A stretch of DNA of 64,000 nt from Mya arenaria (Eukaryota; Mollusca; Bivalvia; Myida; Myidae), in the NCBI RefSeq assembly GCF_026914265.1, contig NC_069134.1, positions 12,753,758-12,817,757 of the forward strand, given 5' to 3'. Shown piece by piece: positions 1 to 12,238 of the stretch. The notes beneath the pieces are model-generated. The model was not told the origin of the DNA. It saw only the letters and a list, made by a program, of their open reading frames with translations, and did no database searches. The position numbers were made by a program, and so were the translations under genes. Numbering within the stretch: the stretch's first letter is position 1; every line of letters starts with the position of its first letter.

Positions 1-1850
1 CAACAACATCTTTCATCGAACAACCGAAAAAATATAAATTTTATGTAGACAGCAACAGTCATATAAAATGAATACTCCGTGGGAAATTTTCTTAGAAAGG
101 GAATAAAGTTCAGGATAATCAGGATTATCATTCCAAATGATGATTTATGCAGAGAAAATAAATAAATGAATAAAAAAATATGCAGGGAAGCAAGTTAGAC
201 CCGCTCCTCTATTGAAACGAAATAAAAACAATGATTTTCAGGATTTTTTTAATTTCATTTTTGCCCCAAAAAATTGGCCAAAATCCGTACACCAAAAAAA
301 TGAATTGGTGTGGCCTTAAATATAATTGATAGGCCTCGTTTTTGTGTTAAAACATGATAGTTTGGATGTTTATATTATCACTATTGTGTTCTTCCAAGAT
401 GCTCAGAAAACATTGATTCCAGGTGATGATCCTGCCATTTATGTCAACATGTTTTGCGTTCCCTCCGAAGTCGTGATCCCGTTTCATGTCGTAATTCCGT
501 AAGGTCAGTTTACGCATCCAATTAAGAGAGCACTATATTATTAAGAATTAATGTAAGATTTTCTTAAAAGAAATGAAGGATTGTTTTAAAGAAATTGGAA
601 GAAATAAAACTCATGGTGTAAATATAAGTAATAAATTGCGTGCTTATGTCATTATCGGGGATATGACGGCAGTTTGGCTGGTTAAAATACGCGGACTCCA
701 CACACTTTTACCAGCCCAACTGCGTTCATACCCCGTTAATGTCATTAATTCATTCCGTAAGTAACATAATGGAGATCACATTCTTAACACCTGTGACTTT
801 GATCTTATAATAACAATATGGTCCTACACAGCGCTTAAACCATTGTCATATCATATTTTTTTTAGAGTACAATGCTTTATTGGAGTACGTCTTTAAATTC
901 GTCTCCATATTAACTTAAACAAGGATTTCACTTTTTTATTTTCTTATTCTCTCCTATTGTCACCAACATATAAGTCATGAAATAAAGTAAAGTTGTCCTT
1001 ATCCCAATACAACTTATTACTGAAATATTGACATGTCACCTCATTGAAGAGCGTGACAATGCTTTTACAAGCCAAGGAATAACAGCCAAAACAGGTACTC
1101 CCCAAATTACATTGAAAATATAACTTAAAAATAAATGCAAACGGGTAAGCATGATCCCGAATTTAGTAACTAGTTCGAGCATTACTTTATTTTTCATTTC
1201 AATCAGAGATATTTAGTTACATAAAGTGTTTTAAATGTAAAAATACAACGCATTTACCAGAGACACGGATGTATAGGTCCGTGCCATAGCGAGCTTAAAG
1301 TAAGAGAGAAAAACAATTGGCGGGCGGTTCAGATGGCTAACGATCATTGGCTTTCTGCGTCAGGCACGTGACCATCTCAGCATCCGTAACATGCGCTATA
1401 CTGTTTTATCAATGTTAAAGTAGCATTTCTCGTGATGTATGGATTTTAAGATGGGATAATATATGTAAGTACTATTTTTTATTGAATGTTAAACAGTCGT
1501 GATTGTTTCTTGTGAATCAGTATTGGTTTCAATAAAAACAAAACATTTATGGTATAATGATCTGCAATAATTAGTGGCCTCCTTTTCCTAAACTAAATCT
1601 TTCTGATATCAAACAATTACTTAAATATATTTAATATACGTAAGATGTTTAAAATGGTTCATAGCATATGCAAAGAAACGTAGATAATAAGAATGCCTCC
1701 AACCATCCATTGCATGTTTAGGGAGTATAGAAACCTCTTTGTTCAAGTACTTTCAATTTCATGATTTTGCTATTTGCTATACTGTTGTTGTTTTTTATGT
1801 ATAATTTTCTTGCAAGGTTTAAAAAACACGTTTAAACCATAATATTATAT
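1..1850. other. No gene seen
   Basis: AT-rich sequence without motif-bearing frames, splice-bounded exons or clear repeats. Confidence 0.6.
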
Positions 1851-1852
1851 TA

Positions 1853-2090
1853 GGTTACCCGGTTAGCGCAGTGGTTAGCGGACTCGCATAGCATCAAGGC
1901 GTCCTAGGATCGATTCCCGGCTTGGGCGCATGTGAGAATGACATAAATTATGGTCACCAAGCCGGACAAGTGGGTTTCCTCCTAGGACCCCTATAATACA
2001 AACTACAGTCTCGCGTAACACCGTGCCAACGACAGTGATGCGAATACTTGTTTCACAATCGTTGTAAAATTAATAAGTTAAAACTAAATT
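1853..2090 (+). mobile_element. tRNA-derived SINE
   Basis: It has an A box TAGCGCAGTGG (1864-1874), a B box GGATCGATTCC (1908-1918) and a tRNA-unrelated body with GGGTTTCCTCCTAGG. The tail is TCACAATCGTTGTAAA followed by an A-rich stretch. The tail recurs at about 57030-57118. It is not a tRNA gene: no cloverleaf acceptor. Confidence 0.8.
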
Positions 2091-2218
2091 ATGTATTATT
2101 AAAATACATGAACTAGAATACAAAATTGCTGCTCGAACCCGTTTAACTGTTATTTCAATATAACAGTTTTTGTATACTAATGTTAGGTGAAGTAAACATT
2201 TTATAAAACCATAACAAA

Positions 2219-2462
2219 CACTAGCGGATCCAGGGTGGGTGGGGGCACGCCCCTTAAGTTGTCCAAGTTTAGCAAAAAACACACACAATAAAATGCCCAC
2301 CAAAACCACCAATTTGGATTATAATTCCTGTGGGCGATTTACCCCCAACCCCCAGCCAACATTTTCAACAAACAAAAAAAATGTCCCGAAGGAGGGGCGC
2401 AATTCAAAAGGTCTGCCCCTTAGTAACGCCCCCTCTAACGACAAATCCTGGATCCGCCTCTG
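2219..2462. mobile_element. MITE with GCGGATCCAGG ends
   Basis: About 244 bp with inverted termini AGCGGATCCAGG and AGGCGGATCCAGG and internal GGGGGC/GCCCCC stretches. The ends resemble a widespread non-autonomous element type. No clear target-site duplication was found. The open frames inside are shadows. Confidence 0.7.
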
Positions 2463-3716
2463 ACAAGTCACCGTACAACTAGCCTGTTATATGTATTCGG
2501 AATACGTTCTCTTTCATTGCTTAATGTGGTATACAATACCATATTCGGGAAAATTATAAAATTGTATGTATTATTTTATTTAGACAAACTGATACCATTG
2601 TAAAAAATCTGAAACCGATTTCCTATTTAAGAAACAATTGCATACATTAAAATTAAAAGCAAATGATGTTTTTAGCAAGGTCGGTTCTAAAGAAAATTAT
2701 CACAATACTTACTTCTTCAAAATACAATATTATTTATTGAAATGCTGGGGAAAATATGATTCTAGGCTTCATTTAAGCTGCTGGCTATTCCGAGGCGAAA
2801 ATACATCAATCACTATTATTTCTGCGTATTTCATCAAAAATTACATTATAATTCATATCTGCCCATCTACATATTTCTCAAGATAATTTAAACAGTTCAG
2901 TTGATTAAGTGCATGATTTCATGTAATAGCATATGCAGATTGTCTTTCAACCGGCATTTGTCAAATTTATTACTTCGGGCTTATCAGTTTAACTAATCAG
3001 TATAAAATAATATGTGCTGAGAAAAACGCACTTGTTTTCCATGGGCTAGACGAAGCCAGAACAATGAATGCATTCTTTCAATATACCGTGAAACGAATTG
3101 TTGTTTTTTTTAAATAAAAAATATAATATGAAAGTGGGCGAGCGATTTTAAAGTTATAGAATCATTAAATAAAGCGACTTCACCTTGGCATATCATATAA
3201 AATATTAATATGTACTTGTTCAATAATTAAATTAACCAGAAACTCATGCTTGATAGAGATCTATAACACGTGACTGTCGTGTTTTTGTTTGCACGCACTC
3301 AAATGAAATTATTATAATTTAAATCACCATTAAAAAAGACAACATATCTACATCACATGCTGTCATACAAGTGCTACGTCTTTCAGCAAGGTGAATAGTA
3401 GTATATCGTGTAATATAGACATAGTTCAAGGTACAGCCATTTATCAATATGGCGTGAGAGAGGCATTCAGGACGAATATGCAATAAAGGTGAGAAGGCCT
3501 TCAACTTTCCCATGGAAAACTCCAACACCCTTTCCCTCACTTGGTACCGCATGGCAGTCAAAGACACTCTCAGATGTTTCATTTTTTTCTCGAGCCATTC
3601 TGAAATAAATTATGCAGAGGTTGTTTGTCGAAGAGTGTGTGCCTAACGTGAGTGCAGCCAAAGAAAATACAGAGGTCGAGTAAGCTGCTTTAGCTGTATT
3701 GTATGCACCAATCGAT
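2463..3716. other. No gene seen
   Basis: Short overlapping frames on both strands at 3319-3661 have no recognisable motif. Confidence 0.6.
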
Positions 3717-4217
3717 TGTTACCACACCCCCTCCCCGAGGTCCGGGGGTATACCGGAGAGAGCCGGGGAAATGTGTCGTGTTTTTACTTTCCAGGTGGCC
3801 CCGCAGTGCCGGGTGAATGCGGTGGTTTTGCCTTTGCGCCAAAACCAGCGGGGATTGGGCCTTACCTAGGTTCTGTCGGTCTAATACCTCCACAAACAAT
3901 ATGTTTACAAAATAACCGAAATACGTGTGAAGATTAAACATATTTATATGGCACTGCATTCCCCGATTTCTCAAATAAGCCCTCATAATTGTGATATTAG
4001 ATAAACTAACGAGTCATACTTAGGTTTTATGATGATGTCCGTTCTTTTCCTCTAGCGGGGATCGGGCCTTACCTAAGGTCCCTGGGGTGCAGGGTTATTT
4101 GGCGGGGATTTTACCAGCAAATCATCCCCGCAGGCAGGGGTCTTACCCGGGCTTGGCTGGACCGAAAGTCAATGTCACCGCTATTCCCCGGACCGGGGGG
4201 GGGGGGGCGTAGTTACA
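3717..4217. mobile_element. GC-rich inverted-repeat element
   Basis: About 500 bp with imperfect inverted ends TGTTACCACACCCC and TGTAACTACGCCCC, followed by subterminal GGTCCGGGG on both sides. Inside, AGCGGGGATYGGGCCTTACC occurs twice in direct orientation (about 3847 and 4053). Its composition contrasts sharply with its AT-rich surroundings. Confidence 0.6.
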
Positions 4218-4233
4218 GTTGACTGGTGCATAA

Positions 4234-4342
4234 GTTGTGGGGTCAGTAGGTGACCAGATGTGGGATGTACGGGGCAAAGGATACGAATATTGGTTACTGT
4301 GCCCCGTGTATCCCATACCGAGTCACCTACTAACCCCGTAAC
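4234..4342. repeat. Hairpin with 43-bp arms
   Basis: Left arm 4234-4276 and right arm 4300-4342 are inverted and mostly complementary (shared GGGGT-AGTAGGTGAC, TGGGAT, ACGGGGCA), with a 23-bp loop. It lies directly after the GC-rich element and may belong to it. Confidence 0.8.
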
Positions 4343-6337
4343 GTGTATATCGGGTCGACAGCCTGTTTACATTGGTCAATTCATGAGGACTGAATGTTTT
4401 ATTTTAATCATCGGAATCAGATAATAGACACCATTTTGGTACGATTTAAAGATTAGTGGCCCTAAATGGAAAAAATGGGGTCACCACGTGAGCAAGACTT
4501 GACCAATGGCGTTGGCGTCATTCATGCTGGAGGCGTGACTTTTGCACATACATGTTTACTTTGTTGTATTACATTTCCCCTTACTTTGGACCAACGTTTA
4601 CCTCGTTCCGACTTTTGCTTTCTTCGTGTATGATGTCTGATGACAACGTCCCCAGACACTACCAGAAATAATTATACTTATTGAGGGATCAGCTCAAATT
4701 GAGCAAAGTTTAAATGTACGTTTTGGATCAGCGTCTGTGCAATAATATATTGATACATTTGCTAAAAATGTATCCAAACGTTATGTGCTCCTCAACACAA
4801 AAAATATACAAAAAATGGCGAATAAATCAAAGCGTCGTAAATGTTTATTTTCTGAACGAACAGTAAATATCCTCTACAATAAACATAAACTGCATTTTTA
4901 ACATAAACAAGTGTCTCGAACGGTATATATCATGTCCGGACTATGATAACCTTGATAGAGGAACGTGAATTTTAATAGAAACTTAATGAACGTAAATGAA
5001 CAAATGCTCTGTGTATTGCTGGCATCGAACGTTGGTTTCTCAAAAACATAAGTTTAAATTGTTTTTGCCCTAAGTGGCAGTAACGGCTTCGAATTTAACA
5101 TTTTTTTATATGATTATAAACATAAACGTACAGAGACCGCCTAACCAACGACCGTATCGCACGATCACATTGTCGAATAAATATTTCTGTGAATTAAGAA
5201 AATCTATTACCAAAGTAAAAAGTATGTGTATGTTTTTTTTCCAAGTTAAAACATATAGTTTATTTGCTTTTGCAAGCAATGCGTTCAAGTGAATTGTTTA
5301 CACTGACATAATGGTAACTTGAAGTGTTTGATCGTACAGTATTTTGTCTCATGCATGTTTATAAGAAGATCCATTATGTAATGAATTATGTTCATAAGTA
5401 TATATACATGTGTATCATCACATTCCTTGACTGATACTGCAAGTTATGACTGCAATTCGAACAAGAAGATACATGCTGGTTTTAAATTCAACGAAAAATG
5501 AACATAATCGCGTTAATGACGAAAGACTTGAATGAGAAATGATACGTACTGGTCCTGATGAAAGTTCTGAGAAAATCGTGCAAAAATCCACGTGGGAAAT
5601 GCATCCTGCGAGCATCTTTAACAAAAGAGCATGTGTTCTTATACCTACTTTCACACAGACACAATTTTGTGAATATTTATATTTATGAAATTTATGATAT
5701 CGCTTTAATCTTGAAAGGTACATCACTCGCCTATAATTTTCATGTTTTTTTCTCTCTCTCAGAAAATGACATGATGTTTGCAGTTGAAACCACCACTTGT
5801 TTATTTAGCGCATACAGGTTGCTCAGTTTTAATTTGGAGAACGTCATTAAGCTGTAGGAGTTCTATACGGAATAGTGTTGCGAAATAAATAAAAACAATG
5901 TGCAGGCTGTGTGTGATACACAATAAGTAAACAGTTTTATTCAATATTATTTCAAGCAATGTAACACCAATTTAAAATCAATCGACAAATTAGTATTCCT
6001 TGGTAATGTACAGATATATTCATAGTATGAAGAATAATGGCATTTTCGCTTTTCATTATGTGTTTAAAAAGGATACAAAATGACAGTTATCTGTAGTTTT
6101 TCATACAAGCATGCCGATTTGTATGCAAAAGATACGTCATTTCGGAAATGACGTCGTTAAGATCTTGTAGCAGCCTTTTGGTTTGGAAGTGAAAGCCGGC
6201 TTAAAATTTTAAAAACAGTGAACAATATCAAATTGATATTTTCATTGTTTGAAACAGTGAATTATCATTTTATTTTACTACTAAATCTCATTAAACCACC
6301 GGTAATCATGTTATAAATACAAACAAACTTCACTCTA
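4343..6337. other. No gene seen; palindromic CRE site near the right end
   Basis: Frames up to about 100 codons occur around 5418-5857 on both strands but overlap each other and look random in composition. Confidence 0.55.
6134..6154. promoter_or_regulatory. Palindrome of two CRE half-sites upstream of the bHLH gene
   Basis: ACGTCATTTC, one G, then GAAATGACGT: a perfect 10-bp palindrome with outward TGACGT half-sites, about 835 bp before the start codon. A regulatory role is inference. Confidence 0.4.
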
Positions 6338-6674
6338 CGAGGGTTGTTCAAGAAGTTCGTAGTGTTTTTAATACATACATATTTTGTTAAATGAAATTTA
6401 AACAAAATACTTATACCATGATGTACTCTTCATACGCATGATTTAATTCATTGTACATCGAACTTCCATAGAATTAATTATTTTTACAATAATATGGGGT
6501 CAAGTTAGGTGGCGTCCCCTTCATGACGTCAAGGAATATCTGATTTTGAGGACGCGAAAGCATATTTAAAATCTTTTTAATTGAGACTTACATATCAGTT
6601 TTATATAAATTACATTACTATCATAAAATGTAGAAGTTATTAAAGTAGTCCACGTACTTCTTGAACGGTCCTGG
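6338..6674. mobile_element. Mariner-like MITE upstream of the bHLH gene
   Basis: Inverted ends GAGGGTTGTTCAAGAAGTTC (left) and AGGACCGTTCAAGAAGTACG (right, minus strand) bound about 337 bp. A TA precedes the left end; the right boundary is less clear. No coding capacity. Confidence 0.7.
6524..6531. promoter_or_regulatory. Consensus CRE (TGACGTCA)
   Basis: An exact 8-bp CREB/ATF site about 460 bp before the bHLH start, inside the mariner-like MITE. An 8-mer can occur by chance. Confidence 0.35.
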
Positions 6675-6988
6675 AATATAAGTTTATAATCTGACAGTAA
6701 CACAGTCTTCTGATTTAATAGAATATAATATTCGAAGAGATTAACAAATATATATTATATTCATTAAGAATTGTTTGAAATTGTCTTACATTTGGAAGTG
6801 TACAAATGGATCTATGAATGTTGATTAAATCCGTAGTTTGAATAACCATCTAAATAAAGATGAGGACAGGATTTTTGAAGACATAGTATATGTGTCTATT
6901 AGTAACTATTACGTTTTATGGTAGTTACTTATAGAAAAAAATCATCATGTCAAAAATGTGATCCTTGACTTTCAGTTGAAGTTCAGGC

Positions 6989-7804
6989 ATGTCGACTTTG
7001 GTAGTGGATCCGAGCATAAAAGGAGGTAAATCGTTTGTGAATGAAGACGTTGGTTGTCGCAGGATGGACACTTCCCTGCTGTTCCCGAGACAACAAAGCT
7101 TTGGTATGGATTCGGGGCGATCGAACAGTGACGGTCACCCCTCGCCACCACAGAAGTCAAGGTTTGAAAGCGACAGGTCTGTTGAATCTTATATGCCGTC
7201 AGATGACGATTTCGAGACGGACAGTAAAGACGAAAACGACGATAGCGTCTTTATCGAGAACGAGAATCAGCCAAAAACTAACTTTATACTGCTGGATAGA
7301 ATTCCGAAACCTGTGTTTAGATCTTTGCCGATTTCTAGTTCGTACACGGATAACGATGACGGTCCATTAGATTTAAGAAGTAAACTCTGTCGGAGACTAA
7401 GCGACTTTTCAACGGATACAACCCTGTCTAGAAAGCCAGGTAACCGCCGAGTGTATACTAACAGCCGTGAACGCTGGCGTCAACAAAACGTCAACACCGC
7501 GTTCAGCGACTTACGTCGTCTTTTGCCTACTCATCCTCCAGACAAGAAACTGAGTAAGAGTGAAATTCTTCGATTTGCAATACGCTACATCCGGCTTCTG
7601 AGAAAGGTTGTCGAATACCAGGAAAATAATAGCGTCACTGAGGATGCCGAAAATGGAAGTAATCAGAGATGGACAAAGGGTGACCAAGTAGAAATTCGCA
7701 CCGAATGTAGCGAACACGGCAGAATAACGTCAAACACGTCCTTAGCGTCCGACGTCTCTTCATCACCAGAATATTACCGCGACAGTTATTGTGAGGAGGA
7801 TTAA
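6989..7804 (+). CDS. TAL1: SCL/TAL1-class bHLH transcription factor, single coding exon, 271 aa
   Basis: Seen: an intact frame opens at ATG 6989, with an in-frame TGA four codons upstream, and ends at TAA 7802-7804. Residues about 152-211 form a complete bHLH. The basic region reads [13 protein letters not shown], followed by helix 1, a loop with [10 protein letters not shown], and helix 2 with [13 protein letters not shown]. This spelling is diagnostic of the SCL/TAL/LYL class. An acidic, serine-rich region (about 70-92) precedes it, and a PLDLRSK motif (about 126-132) resembles a CtBP-binding PxDLS site. The C-terminal 60 residues are Ser/Glu rich. Known of the family: it binds E-boxes as heterodimers with E proteins and specifies blood, endothelial and neural cells; in invertebrates it is usually one gene. 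A TTTCAG acceptor-like site just upstream (about 6971-6976) suggests a 5' UTR intron. Inferred role: nuclear regulator of haemocyte or neural fate. TAL1 versus LYL1 naming is not meaningful outside vertebrates. Confidence 0.93.
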   Translation: MSTLVVDPSIKGGKSFVNEDVGCRRMDTSLLFPRQQSFGMDSGRSNSDGHPSPPQKSRFESDRSVESYMPSDDDFETDSKDENDDSVFIENENQPKTNFILLDRIPKPVFRSLPISSSYTDNDDGPLDLRSKLCRRLSDFSTDTTLSRKPGNRRVYTNSRERWRQQNVNTAFSDLRRLLPTHPPDKKLSKSEILRFAIRYIRLLRKVVEYQENNSVTEDAENGSNQRWTKGDQVEIRTECSEHGRITSNTSLASDVSSSPEYYRDSYCEED

Positions 7805-10800
7805 GGTGGTCAGTGCAATATTGATTAAACATTATGCTTTTTAATCCATATACAGTTTTATGTTTCTGCTTTGTACATGTATAGGTTGCATTTGTTACTA
7901 ATATAGTTATTGCGTCGCACGATTATGATTGAATATGGTCGAATATGACATTGTTGTTATTCTGGATATATACATATATAATTGAACACAAAGGAGATAC
8001 CGAATATACGTGTTATACTAGTAGTTGTATGTCAATGTACTTTTTACTTTTGAAGAAATCATTTGTATGTTTCTAAGGCAACACCCATTTAAGGTCTCCT
8101 TCGACGGATTTCGACCGGCGGCGAGGGAAATAATTATGATAATCATTTTTTCTATTTATTTTAAACTACAAAATAGATGTTTAGTGTATGCACTTATTTG
8201 TGGATCATGAGTTACTGTAGTGTTAATGCGGCCTTATGTTATACACGGTATTCCATAGAACCGACTTGGTCGCTGAATATATTATTGGTACAAATTGACT
8301 TAAATGATTGTTTATGAACGTGTAATTGACAACTTTGTGAGTTGCGACTATATTAACCAGCGCCCACCCGACATTCGATATTTATATACAATTCTTATCT
8401 CATTGGTCAACCTTTTGTTTCATCCAAAATTGAATGCCTCTTTTGGGCTGCGCTCTCGCTTAGGGCTGTGTCCTAAATTCGGGATGTTCTATTTTATGTT
8501 GAACACTAAATATATACACTATTTGTGTACACTTAAAACTGCTCAACAAAAATACACGTTCGAGGGGTCACTTAAAAAGTTAAAATGAAAACATGTTCTT
8601 TGCATTTTCTGAAGAAGAAACAAATCGGTAAATCCAACGACCATACTGTCAATTTGGTGATTCTTAATGATTATATTACTAGATTATGTGTATAACGAAG
8701 AAAACTGCTAAAGTTTTAAAAGTTAGGAATAATCTGCTTCACTGTCGAAAAAGAACAGGTTAAATGTCAGGGTTCAATGTCAAACTTACAATTAAGATTA
8801 AAATGGTCCGTGTATATTTATATGTGTGCAATATTTTATATTTTACAGCCATGTTTGTTTTGAACGATGCATTATTTGTTGTAAAACAAATAAAGAGTTT
8901 GAACGTATGTGCAAATTGTGTCGTTTATTTGCTTCGTGTGTTCATTTGATACGCAGACCGCCATAACAATGTATACAGAAACAACTCCATAATAATTTTA
9001 TGCGCATGGTAATGGGTGTACATTTTGTAAGAAGCAAACTGCAACACTTGATGTATTATTTTTGACATCGAAATCTGCTTTCCTTGGAAATTCAATCAAA
9101 ATATTTCTGATGAAGTAACACTCGGATATAACCATTTGATACCCAATCCAAACAAGTGGGTCAAATGTTTGTAAAACATTGTACAATACAACTAGGATAT
9201 GGCTTCTTCAGTTGCTGAATATGGCCTCTAAAGTATATCCGTCCAACTGATCTATTGGGTCTATCGTCTTTGTCATCTAGACAGGCACTTGACAATTTGC
9301 TCCTCTTTCGATGGGCTTGATTGTTTACTCTTCATTTTGTACAAGCTGGTGTTTACTGTTCAATATTAGTTTTGTTTACTGAAACAGTGGAAACTGCATT
9401 GAACGCCTAGTGGCCTCAAATGTAACCAAGATCCTGTTAAAATGCACATGGATGAAGACCAAACAAACAATCAAACAACAGTCACGACGCTAACGGACCA
9501 TTAACATGAAACAACTATCAAAACATTGGCATAAGTAAATGAATGGGTAACCGCCCAGGCACGGGCAATGAAAACTAAGCAAGAACTCACTGGGGTTTAA
9601 AACTATTTAACCTCTAGTGGTTACATCGACCATACTACGTAAGTAACTCCAACATTAACAGATTTAGCAAAGTGTCTGCTGCCAGTTTGACACGGGTTAT
9701 TTTGAGGATACAGGACATTTTGTCTCCCGTCAATCGGGTTCATTTACCACTTAAATAATCATATTTAGGGACTTAAGTTAATACACAGCGCGTTTGCCGT
9801 TAATGTCCAATTTCCTGACTTGTTTCGCATACACTGGTGTTTGTTCTTGGAAGCCTCTTGTTTATTTCGTTATTATTAAGTATGACCACAATTCATTTTC
9901 TGTCATTACACAACACTGGTAAGGTTTTTACTAAGTACAGCGCATGTCACAGTACAATGTTACATCTTAAATAAATTTCGTTGCAAATGACCGAGATCAG
10001 AAGTATTTAAGCAACTTGTTCAATAATGGAACTGAACATGTTGTGGAAAATATATTGATATTTATTGAACTCACACAGGAGTCCAATGCCTTCAGACCGA
10101 GACACAGCTACAACAAATGTCAATCTTACACAATACTAATTGATGACCGTTTGGTTTGAAAGAATAAGTGTACATTATTTTGTGAACAATGTTTTACCGA
10201 GTTCAACATGTTGCCGTTTCATTAAAACAATACAATTCAATGTTTGTATGGTTTGAATATCAGACCAATACATATAGTCTGAAAATGAGATCATTAGGAA
10301 GCACATGACACACCCGAAGTACGCAATCGGGAGCGATTTCAGTTTAGGCTTTATGTGTTTTGAGGCTATCGTTTGCGATTTGTTTCCAGGCTTGAGGTGT
10401 AAGCGAAGTGGTGAAACCGGAATACACAAAAAAGTCACTGTAAGTCTTAACTGATCTCAGAGCTTTTGTCGGCAAACACTCAAAAATAATTGATAGAACA
10501 TCCTGTTCCAGATAAATGTAAAAAAACATACTATTTATTTGAACATTTGGATAGAAGCAATGAGTACTTGGGGTATTACCTACACCAAAACACCGCTTAG
10601 TTGTATCGGATATAAAACAATAAAACAGGCCAGGGTTATTAACATCTGTGGATGAAAACTTTTTGTTTCGGTATAAGTTCCGCACGCGGCACGATGCCTT
10701 CATTCAATCTAATCCTTCTCAATATTCATAGCAAATATTGATAAATAGTTTTGCTGACACTTGTCACAGCGCTGGCACACCCCTGTCTCTTCAAAAGTTC

Positions 10801-11521
10801 TACGAGAGCACGCGCACATTTCTTTAAACCCCAATTTGTAATTGATAATATTATTCTTCGGAGCGGCAATCGATGATTGATCTGCTTCTTTATCCTATTG
10901 GATTGCAATTTCTTTGGATTATGGAGATGCTGGAGTGAGATAGGGCACGGCTTTTCACTCCCGGATATATTGCTATTTGCCAAACAAAACAAAGGACATC
11001 TTGATTACATTCTAATTATGTGGTTGTTTTTTTTCTCTCTCCAAAAGGGCACCATCGTAAGTGATGCGTACACTATTAATTAAATGACGTACTGTGTCAT
11101 TTGATTTTGCACTTGAAGAGAGGGCTTTCAAACAAGATTACCACATCCTTAGTGAAACGATTGTATTAATCAGAAAAAAAAACTCTTGCCAGAAAAGGTC
11201 ATTAAATGTTTCATAACCTTAATTTATGAAGAAATACGAATACAGTACTCATAAAGAAAAGTGAAACGAAATATAGTTGGAAGTGAATTTCATTATGATA
11301 ATTTCTCGAACAATATTTAGTGTCTTATAACAGGATTATGTAAGACATATTATTTTTGTTTGGTACAATTTGGGATTTTCTTATTTATAGGTTTCTCTGG
11401 CTTTTAAAGAAAATAATCATTATGATATTCACGATTAATAGTTCTTATTTTTTTATCTCAAGTTTAAGTAAATAATTTGGCCGAATAAAGTAAGAAACAT
11501 AACCTTGCTACGCTTAAGAAC
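7805..11521. other. bHLH 3' flank, no other gene seen
   Basis: It probably includes the bHLH 3' UTR (to about 8900). At about 9420-9650 a GC-richer stretch with GGGTAACCGCCCAGGCACGG looks like a dispersed repeat but was not matched elsewhere in the window. Confidence 0.5.
8885..8895 (+). terminator. Possible polyadenylation signal of the bHLH gene
   Basis: AAATAAAG about 1.1 kb after the stop codon, followed within 30 bp by GT-rich sequence (TTGTGTCGTTTATTTG). Suggestive only. Confidence 0.3.
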
Positions 11522-12238
11522 AATTTTGGCCTGACGTCGCTTGTAGACGTCAGTGAGACCTCGAATTTTGGCCTGACATCGCCTTTAAGACGTCAGTGAG
11601 ATTTCGAATTTGGGCCTGACATCGCTTTTAGACGTCAGTGAGACCTCGAATTTGGGCCTGGCATCGCTTTTAGACGTCAGTGAGACCTCGAATTTGGGCC
11701 TGGCATCGCTTTTAGACGTCAGTGAGACCTCGAATTTGGTCTTGGCATCGCTTTTAGACGTCAGTGAGACCTCGAATTTGGTCTTGGCATCGCTTTTAGA
11801 CGTCAGTGAGACCTCGAATTTGGGCTTGGCATCGCTTTTAGACGTCAGTGAGACCTCGAATTTGGTCTTGGCATCGCTTTTAGACGTCAGTGAGACCTCG
11901 AATTTGGTCTTGGCATCGCTTTTAGACGTCAGTGAGACCTCGAATTTGGGCCTGGCATCGCTTTTAGACGTCAGTGAGACCTCGAATTTGGTCTTGGCAT
12001 CGCTTTTAGACGTCAGTGAGACCTCGAATTTGGGCTTGGCATCGCTTTTAGACGTCAGTGAGACCTCGAATTTGGGCCTGGCATCGCTTTTAGACGTCAG
12101 TGAGACCTCGAATTTGCGCCTGGCATCGCTTTTAGACGTCAGTGAGACCTCGAATTTGGGCTTGGCATCGCTTTTAGACGTCAGTGAGACCTCGAATTTG
12201 GGCCTAGCATCGCTTTAAGACGTCAGTAAGACCTCGAA
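11522..12238 (+). repeat. 42-bp minisatellite, about 17 copies
   Basis: The unit contains TTTTAGACGTCAGTGAGACC and GGCATCGC. Because 42 is divisible by three and the unit lacks stops, a 202-codon frame is open through it, but the flanks carry no splice or promoter evidence. Outer copies on both sides are more diverged, as expected of an expanding array. Confidence 0.95.

Noticed and set aside
1853..1930. tRNA gene candidate with A and B boxes
   Set aside because: No paired acceptor stem and continues into a SINE body; classed as a SINE.
2239..2463. 74-codon frame
   Set aside because: Lies wholly inside a MITE with inverted ends.
11610..12218. 202-codon frame as a repetitive protein gene
   Set aside because: It is fully explained by a 42-bp unit divisible by three; no splice sites, signal or flanking coding sequence.
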